Shown piece after piece: positions 50,901 through 59,900 of a DNA stretch of 64,000 nt (the first letter of the stretch is position 1; each line of letters starts with the position of its first letter). The translations under genes and the position numbers were made by a program. Origin of the DNA: Platerodrilus igneus (Eukaryota; Arthropoda; Insecta; Coleoptera; Lycidae); NCBI GenBank assembly GCA_036346225.1, contig JARFIW010001178.1, positions 3,228,917-3,292,916 on the forward strand. The letters run 5' to 3'. The notes under the pieces were generated by a model. The model did not search any database. It saw only the letters and a program-made list of their open reading frames with translations, and was not told where the DNA came from.

Positions 50901-53900
50901 TCTCGTGAGCCATACGAATAATTAAATCGCAAAGCAACCCTTTTGCAAGCAATATGGGGTGTTTGTTGTTGAATTTTAAATCAGAATTTTGCAGTCGCCC
51001 TCCTACGCGGAGGATTCTATCCTCATTCAAGAAGGGATTGAGCGATAGTAATTTAGAATCGCGCTTAAATTGAGTAGCATTTATTAACTGCCATCTTTCG
51101 ACCTGTAAATTAACGTTCTGATCTAGTTTTATTATGGCATTTTCTGCCTCATTTATTTCGTTAACAGCAAATTCTGTTTACCTTTTATTTGTTTTATTTT
51201 TGCAACTAAAAATAAACCGTTTGCAGGTTGCTACTACTCTTATTAATTTGTTAAAATTCGAGTATTTTGCAAATATATGATGCAAAATTTGTGTAGTCCT
51301 CAACGTGCCTATCTGAAATTATCGCTTCTAAAATACACGCTTCAGGAATAGAATTAACTAAACTAGATTCGAAAATTTTCGGCTTAAAGGTTAATTCCTG
51401 CAAAAATCTTGGACCATACCACCATAAGTTACTATTGGCTAAAAGTATAGGATATGCACCCCTAGATATGATATCCGCCGGATTATTTTCCGTACTAACG
51501 TGATACCATGTTCAATCGCAGATTTTCCAACGACTCGGGCATGATTTAATCCAGGACAACACGATAGTTGAATCCGTGTAATAATTAACAGACGCAAATT
51601 TAATAAATGAAATATCGAGCTGCTTTTCTATCAACTCTGCTAGTAAAAGACAGGCGCACAATTCTAAACGTGGTATGCTAATTGTTCTTAACGGTGCCAC
51701 TCTAGATTTGGCACACAAGATGGCACAGTTAACTTCACCTTTAACTGTAATTTCTCGCAAAAATACGCAACCACCATATGCTCGTTCGCTAGCATTGGCA
51801 AATCCATGAATTTCTACACGTGAATCACTTTCAAAAACAAGCTCCCTTGCAATTGAAATCGAAGCTATTTCAGATAGCTGAGAGGAAAATTCTTGCCACC
51901 TATTATAAAGTTCCATTGATACTGCCTCGTCCCAACCTGTCTTTATTTTTCAAAGATCTTGCATTATTAATTTAGCAATGGTTATAACAGGGCCGAGAAG
52001 TCTCAAAGGATCGAAAATTTTAGAAAAACTACTTAAAATAGTTTGTTTTGTAAAGAGGGTTTCGTTTATATTTAATTGAGAGTTATAAACTATCTTATCC
52101 AATAGGGGAGACTAACAAATCCCTAAAGTTTTTAAATTATCGAAGTCCTTACCATGCATAACCAAGTTTTCCGAGTTGTGTGAACCTAACTGGAGATCCT
52201 TTAAAAGATTGATATTATTAGAGTTCCATTTTTGTAACTGAAACCCAGCAGAAGCTAGAACTTGTTTAATTTCATCGCGCAGTTGTAATAATGTTATTTC
52301 ATCATTACCCCCTGTAATTAAATCATCCGTATAAAAGTCCCTGGTAGTAGTTTCATAAAGTTTCGGTTTAGAATCTTTATACGGAGCGGCTAATTCGGAC
52401 AAACATTTAGTCGCAATAAATGATGCCGGACAAGTACCATAAGTGAGCGTTTGCAACTCGAACACCTTAATTTCCTCTTGCGGTGAAAATCTATATAATA
52501 TTTTCTGGTAAGGGGTGTCTTGAGGACTTATCAAAACCTGCTTGTGCATTTTTGTAATGTCGGCACATAATACAAATTTGTAAAATCTGAATCGTATTAA
52601 AATACTGAAAAGATCGTCTTGCAGAACCGGACCCAACATTAAAACATCATTAAGTGATATACCGGTGGACGATTTACAAGAAGCGTCGAATACGACGCGA
52701 GTTTTTGTCGTTAAACTGTCGGTTTTGTAGACCGCGTGATGAGGTAAAAAATAACCTTTATCTAAGCAGCCTTCAATACTACCTAATTCTTTCGTGTGAC
52801 CTAGCTCTAAATATTCAAGCATAAAATTGTCATAGTCGCGTTTGACTTCAGAGCTTTTGAATAATTTGCGTTCTAAATTTAGAAAACGCCTTTTCGCAAT
52901 TACTAAAGAGCTTCCTAAGCTGTTTGGATCAGCCTTCCAAGGTAATGATGCAATAAACCGACCGTCGTAGTCGCGTTTATGGTTTTTTCGAAATGTTGAA
53001 CGCATAGAGTTTGCTCTGGAGAAATCGAAGACTCGCATGTGACATTTTCAATTTCCCAAAACTTGATCAAATTTTCATGTAACTGTTGTAATATATTTAA
53101 ATTACATAATGCAGTTGAGTTGTCTTGGGTGGATTTTTCAGTTAACAAACCAGATAAAATCCAGACAAAAACTGATTTTTGAAGTGTAATATTTTTGTTA
53201 TTTGTGCGTGTTTGACCAATGCATAACAATTGGTAAAACACTTGGACACCGATTAGTATATCTATATCTCTGGAATTATAAAACTCAGGATCTGCAAGTT
53301 GTAGATGCGAAGGAAAATTTACCTTGCTTGGGTCAAAGGATTTACTTGGCAGATTAGATGAAATATTCACCAGAATATAAAAGTCGAGATCTAGCGAAAA
53401 GCTACTGATTTTAGATTTGATTTTAGTCTTTGTGACTAATGACGAATTAGTCATTTTGTCACTAACGCCCTTAATAGGCAGCTCAATTCGATTAGTTTTC
53501 AGTTCGAGGTTTTCCAACAATTTTGACGTCATTAAATTGATTTGTGACCCTGAATCAAGGAGAGCCCTGGCGGTACGATATCCACCAGAATTATCCCTAA
53601 CTTCAACCATGCAAGTTGATAATATTACATTGCATGGGTTTTGCCGTACGTAGAAGGCATTGCTGGTTGCATGTGAAACTGCACCAGTTTGTTGAGTGTT
53701 GTTTACATTTATGTTAGCCATTTCAATAGTTTGGCTGTTATCATGACCACCTTGCTCATCAAAGCGGTCATTTCCGCTCGCACTTGTAGCGTCCAAATGC
53801 AATATTGTATTGTGTGACTTGGAGCATTTTCTACAACGTGATGATTTGCAACTTGAGGTTGCATGTCCACACCTCAAACAGTTAAGACATAAACCTTTTG

Positions 53901-56900
53901 AATGTGCATTTTTTATATGTGTTTCCACGGTGAGTTTTAGAAAGGTAGGGCATTGATTTGTAAAATGATTATTTTCTTAGCAATAATTACAATTACCTGG
54001 CTTATTCACTGACAAACTGCAGGACGCGGATTTATAATTATGCCTTTGTTTGTTAGAAGAAACATTTCCTTCACGAGAGCTAATAGCATTTAGAGCATGA
54101 CATTTTTGAATTAAAAATTCGCTAAGCATTTTATAAGTTGGTAGATTAGAAGATGTTAATTTATGTTCCCATTCGCTCCTGGTAGAAATCGGGAGCTTTG
54201 AGGTAATCAAATAAACCAAAAGATCATCCCATTGCTCGACGGGCCTACCCATAGCCGCAAGAGAACGTACGTGCTGTGCAACGCTATCTAAAATAGTTCT
54301 AAACCCTTGGTATGACACTTTATTTAACGTGCTTAATTCAAAAAGTGATCGTGCGTGATTAGTTACAATTACTCGTTCATTTTCATATCTTTCCCGCACA
54401 ATTTGTTTTGCGTCTGAGAAGTTATTTTTAAACATTTAATAGCATCTGCAGCTTCTCCAATCAAACTGCTTTTTAAGTATTTCATTTTATCGATCGCCGT
54501 TAATTATTCATCAGAGTCGATCAAGGAATTAAAGGTCTCTCGATAAGAAATGTAGTCGTGAAAGTTACCACTAAAATTTGGTAATACAATTGAAGGCAAT
54601 TTACTTACTCGATTAGACGGATTGTGAGGTGGCGGTGAACCTTGAACTCGAGTAAGTAAGTAGATTTATTACATAACTCAATATAGGTTATTAAAGTATA
54701 AAACAAAATATTATACTATAAAGCAAATTATTTAAATACAGTTAATAATATAATTAGTTTTCATTTCTGCAACTTAAAATATATTTTTTTAAATTACTCT
54801 TAAATTTTCTTCGAGAAGGTTGATTTGTAACTGATTTTGGTAATGTATTATATATTTTAACGCCATAATGAAATACATTTTTTGTGGTTATCGTTTTATT
54901 CTCCTTGTATATATAGTAATTGTCTGCTTGTCTTGTGCTGTAGTTATGTATATCTGACACTTTAATTAAGTTGCTAACCAAGTACGAAGGCAGCAAACCA
55001 TTTATAATTTTATATATAAAAACCATACTATTATATTTCATTTGTTCCTGAACATTTAAAAAATTAAGGCATTCTAACATTTTACGGACTTTGGCAAATC
55101 TGCTACATTTTAATAAACATCTCATTGCACGATTTTGTATCTTTTGCAATCTTTACAAATCACCTTGGTTTGAGACAAATAAAATGGTGCTGCAATATGT
55201 TAGGTGTGGATAAACTATTGCTCTATATAAAGTTATTCGAGCAAAAATTGATAGCTTTGCACTAATTCTTCTCAGAAATCCAACCTTTTTGCTTACTTTA
55301 TTTATAACCATCTGTAGATGCATTTTAAAAGTTAATTTTCGGTCGGTTATTACGCCAAGGTATTTAATGTTCTCTACCAGTTCAATATCAGACATCTATT
55401 TGTACATTCCTATTTTCTGTTTTTATCATTTGATAACTTCTATCATTCGTTAACAACATCCATTTTGTTTTATCAACATTTATCTTCAGCTTATTTCCAA
55501 CTAAATATTTGCCAATTCTTATTAAGTCACTATTTACAGATTGAATCAGGTTTATTACATTTGCACCTTCAGCATATATTAAAGTGTCATCAGCAAACAT
55601 ACGCATTTTTGTTACCTTCAATACATTCACTATATCGTTTATGTAAATTATAAAAAGCAATGGTCCCAAAATACTTCCTTGTGGAACACCCCACTCAATT
55701 TCTGATTTACTAGATGGTTCCCGTTGCCATCTCGTTTCTTGCTCCCTGTTTTGTAAGTAGTCTTTAAACCACTCTAACGCATTGTCTTTAACTCCATATT
55801 TTTCCAATTTTTGAATGAGAATATTTCTACTTATAGTCTCAAATGCTCTTTTGTAATCTGTAAAGACTGCACACACCGTATTTCCTTTATCCATTGATTC
55901 TTTCCAGTCATTTATAATTAGCTGAATCGCTGTTTCACACGAGTGTTTCGTTCGAAAACCAAACTGATAGGTGGTTAATATATTAGTCTCATCCAAGAAT
56001 TGCTTCAGTTGCTTATATATTACTGTTTCTAATACCTTTTCAATTGTGGCCATCATATTTATAGGCCTGTACTCTTCACATTTCTTTGTTGATACTACTT
56101 TTTGAATTGGTGTAATTGTTGATATCTTTAAGTCCTTGGGCACAATACCATGCATAAGAGACATATTTATTATGTTTAGTAGCGGATAACCAATAATATC
56201 AAAAAGTTCTTTAAGAGCTCTACTGTTTACACCATCCGGGCTGCTTTTATTTGCTTGCTTATATACCAATCTTTTTAGTTCATGTATTTTTAATAATTTA
56301 AAAGTACTTAATTCCTTCAGACTTGTACGTATTTGGTCGTGAAACTCAAACTTTTCAATACCAATTGATGATGTAATTTCTGTTATACTATTTATGAAGT
56401 AAGTATTGAAGTTTTCAGCAATAGTCTTATTAGTTTCTAGTGTATTCTTAAATATAATGTGCTTACTATTTTGAATACGTTCGGTTTTTAATACAAGTTT
56501 TAAAGTCTTCCACATTTTTACTGAGTTACCTTTATTTTCATCTATTTTCTTTTCATAATATTTAATCTTAGCTCTACGGATCATGAATATCACATTATTT
56601 CTGCATTCTTTGTATGCTTTCCAATCTTCCATACTTCTTGTGAATGTAAATTTTTCATAAAATTTATTTCGTATATTAATTACTCTTTGTATTGTGGTGT
56701 TGTTTTTTAAAAGAAAATATTAGTGGTAGAGAAATATAACAGCAACGCACCTTGCCGGCTAACTGCTGGGGTTCGTTGGTGAGCACTATAGGCGTGGGTT
56801 TATGTATATGAATAAAATTAGGGCCACTTAGGGGCAGAAAATTTAATGAGAATATAAATCTCAAACGAATAACTTGACTAAATCGGAAATATTTTGGGCA

Positions 56901-59900
56901 CCACCTGTTTCGGTAATAGACGCAGTGACACATTCAACTGGAAACAGGAAAATTAAGTGTCAATCAAGCGTATGTAAAAGATATCAATTATTATAAATAA
57001 AGTAGTCGAGAGGTTAATTTTTAGCGTATCGCATATAATGTCATTTCAAATAATATTGAAAACAAGCTCTCATGCTCAAGTAATTCAAATAAATAAATAT
57101 GTAAATCATAAAAAGTGATTATTATAAACTTCAAGAGTATGCGACTATCAATGCAGTTACCATGGTTACCTCGTTGTTACAAACAAAACATAAACGTTTA
57201 CATATATTTAGATTTCAGTTGTTAAAAATTATGGTAACAATAATTTAAGCAATAGAGTAGATTAATACATTTCCAGTTGATAATAATAGGTACGCTATTT
57301 TAATCTTGTAAATATTTAAATATAACATTGAAGAACTTCAATAAGATTACTAGCAATGTAATTGGGAATTAGATCTCTCAAGTACTAGTGAGTACCAGGA
57401 TAAAATAATTTTCCAATATATCGTTTATACACACAAATACATGTTATAGGAATCTACCAACACATAATTCTTCTGACAGGCTGATAGTAGCATCAAAATA
57501 AATTAAATAAGATAAGGAAAGAGATATACGACCTTGTTATCCGTTAACTTTGTATGCTCAACACGACCCTCGACAGTGTATAACAGATGTGCCTCCGGGC
57601 GTGTTATGTTACAATACAGATGATCAGGGTTTCCAAGATCGACGGTAAGTGTTTGAAAATAGATTCAGAACTTGTTTTACCAGGTGACGATACGGGAATT
57701 TTACTTCCGCAATATTTGTTGTGCTGTATCTTCTGTCCCTATTTATCTGGGCTTCCAAACTTCCAAGTTCCAAACTTCAAACATTTCAAACTCCCAAAAG
57801 TTTCCTAAGGTAATCAATACAAAGGGAATTACAATAGAGCAAGATAAACGTATAATAAGATATTATTACTAAATACTTACCCCTGTAATAGGGGAACACG
57901 GTAAATAAGTACCCGCAGGTACTTGATGAGATAAATGTGGCTTATTAGCCACGAGTGCTCATGGCACCATCAAATCCAAAAATGAATATCAATTCACCTT
58001 ATATGAACTAGTTTGAAAGATAGCGCGTCCGCTCTTATCAAACCTTCACGTGTTTAACAACTCTATAAATGTTAATCAATATTCAAAATTAAATTTATAC
58101 TGGGCGATACGGAATTGTAGGCCGATATAATAAGATATTAAAGAATTAAATAAAAGAAGCATTTGTAAATGCTACACTATTTCTCCATTAAACCATAATT
58201 TTGAACTATTTTGTGACACCTCCTTGTCATATGAATTATGGTCAATTGCATTTTTAATGTTTGTGTAAAATGTTTTATAAAGTTTATCGATGTTGGTTAT
58301 TTCATACTTCCAATCTGCCAATATTAACTCGTTCTTTATGGCCTCATAGTTAAGAATTTTCTTTATTTTGCTTTCTGCATCAACTTGGAGTTTTGTGTAA
58401 TGTGACTAATGTCTGCAACAACAATACTATGATCTGTAACTTTTGGAATGTGCCATATTGTACTTTTAATCCATTATTATTAGTTATCACTAAATCTATT
58501 AATGTTTCAGATTCTTTAGTAATTCTTGTACTCTCAGAAATTAGTTGTACAAATCCACAGTCCTTTACAATATTTTTTAACTTAATTGTGTAGAAATCAT
58601 TTATTTTATTCCAATCAATATTATAATCCCCAATCAGAATGATATCTTCACTACCACACGATTCTACTAGTTTTTCTAACAAATTTTCCAACAGGTTTAA
58701 AAAATTTGCACAACTTCCACTTGGTAAAACTTCCACACGGTAAAACGTAGCTATATTTATAGTTCTACTGTTCAACTTAATATTACCAACAATACCCCAA
58801 TATTCTAAATGTAGGCTATACTCTTTTAATATTTCAAACCGCATTGAAAAATTGTTTAATTCTGCATAGGAAGTTACTAATATAAAAAATAAATAGAAGG
58901 TATAAAGTTTTACATAGCCATGTTATGCAATATTGCTAATGTATCAAAGCTTCAACCTACTATTCTTACACATCGTTGGTAACTGATAAATCTCTTCTTA
59001 CGTGGTTCTTAACTTGTTTTTTGTAAATTTGAAAAATGTTCATAATGAACGAAGTTGTCATCAACAATAAAGTCAAAATACAACTTTTACGTTTTTAGCA
59101 ACGTTGTATTCGGTTTCCTGGACTATAAAATTCTAATTCTCTGTGCCTGTGTCTATTATCTCTTGCTCTGGTACCTTATTTTTTCCTATTTTTGCTTTAA
59201 TAAAGCTTAGAAATAATTTAACTGAATTAATTTCAGCAGGCAGGATTGCCATGTAAAATTGTATGACTACCACGTTCTGGGTTTTGTTTTTTTATGGAAT
59301 ACATTTTTATAAACATGCATGCATCAAAATTTAAATCTCTATTGAATGTATAATAATAATATATTTAATACTCAATTATAACAAGTCCGTATTGCTTGTA
59401 CTGCATATAGAACCGATCGATGAACATATTACTTGGCACTATTTACAATAAATTACAGCATATTTGCAACACGCTTATTACATACAACAAGATCAAGGTG
59501 ATATCTATTGATCACTCGCACCTTGACACCTTTTCTTTTTACAAGCAACATATAATTATCGTAGGATAACCTTACATGACTATATGAATTAATATACTAC
59601 TCGCTGATTGGGTAACTGTTGGTTCAGTTATATAGCAATGGCCACGCCATAACAGATTGTAAATGTTAGTGATGGAATGTTGATTTAGGAATTGTAAATA
59701 CTAGTGAATGTTTTCACATTGTCTTTTGTTTTTGAACTTGTCTATGTAAATTGACAACTTCAGCACATCTTTTTATTTATAGGTCTTTCAGAGGACTTAA
59801 CTTAAATTTTTCTTATAGGGGCGGAGGAGGAGGTGGAGATCTTCGTCCAATAATTCATTACAGAGATTTAGATGCCCCACGCGAACCTGAAGAATTTATT

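Larger units (their letters stand above)
49330..54655 (-). mobile_element. BEL/Pao LTR retrotransposon copy 2, 5' end lost
   Basis: Reads gag, protease, RT, RNase H and integrase on the minus strand, then a polypurine tract (AAGGGGGGCGGC) and a 3' LTR. The gag N-terminus and 5' LTR are absent: at about 54655 the sequence changes to LINE and does not resume as gag beyond it. It is the best preserved pol in the window, with long open frames broken at few sites. Confidence 0.92.
54655..58890 (-). mobile_element. LINE (Jockey/CR1-like), 5'-truncated, with a 1.5-kb insert
   Basis: Read on the minus strand, the endonuclease end (58890-58170), the insert (about 58170-56697), the RT (56632-55388) and the C-terminus (55395-54754) are followed by a short 3' UTR with a TTAC-type tail at 54648-54660. 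Because RT and C-terminus need only one frameshift and one stop repaired in principle, it is fairly young. It abuts Pao gag at its 3' end. Confidence 0.88.

Noticed and set aside
57879..57960. Hammerhead ribozyme (TTGATGAG near a stem)
   Set aside because: The box reads TTGATGAG, not CUGAUGA, and no GAAA follows stem II in the right place.
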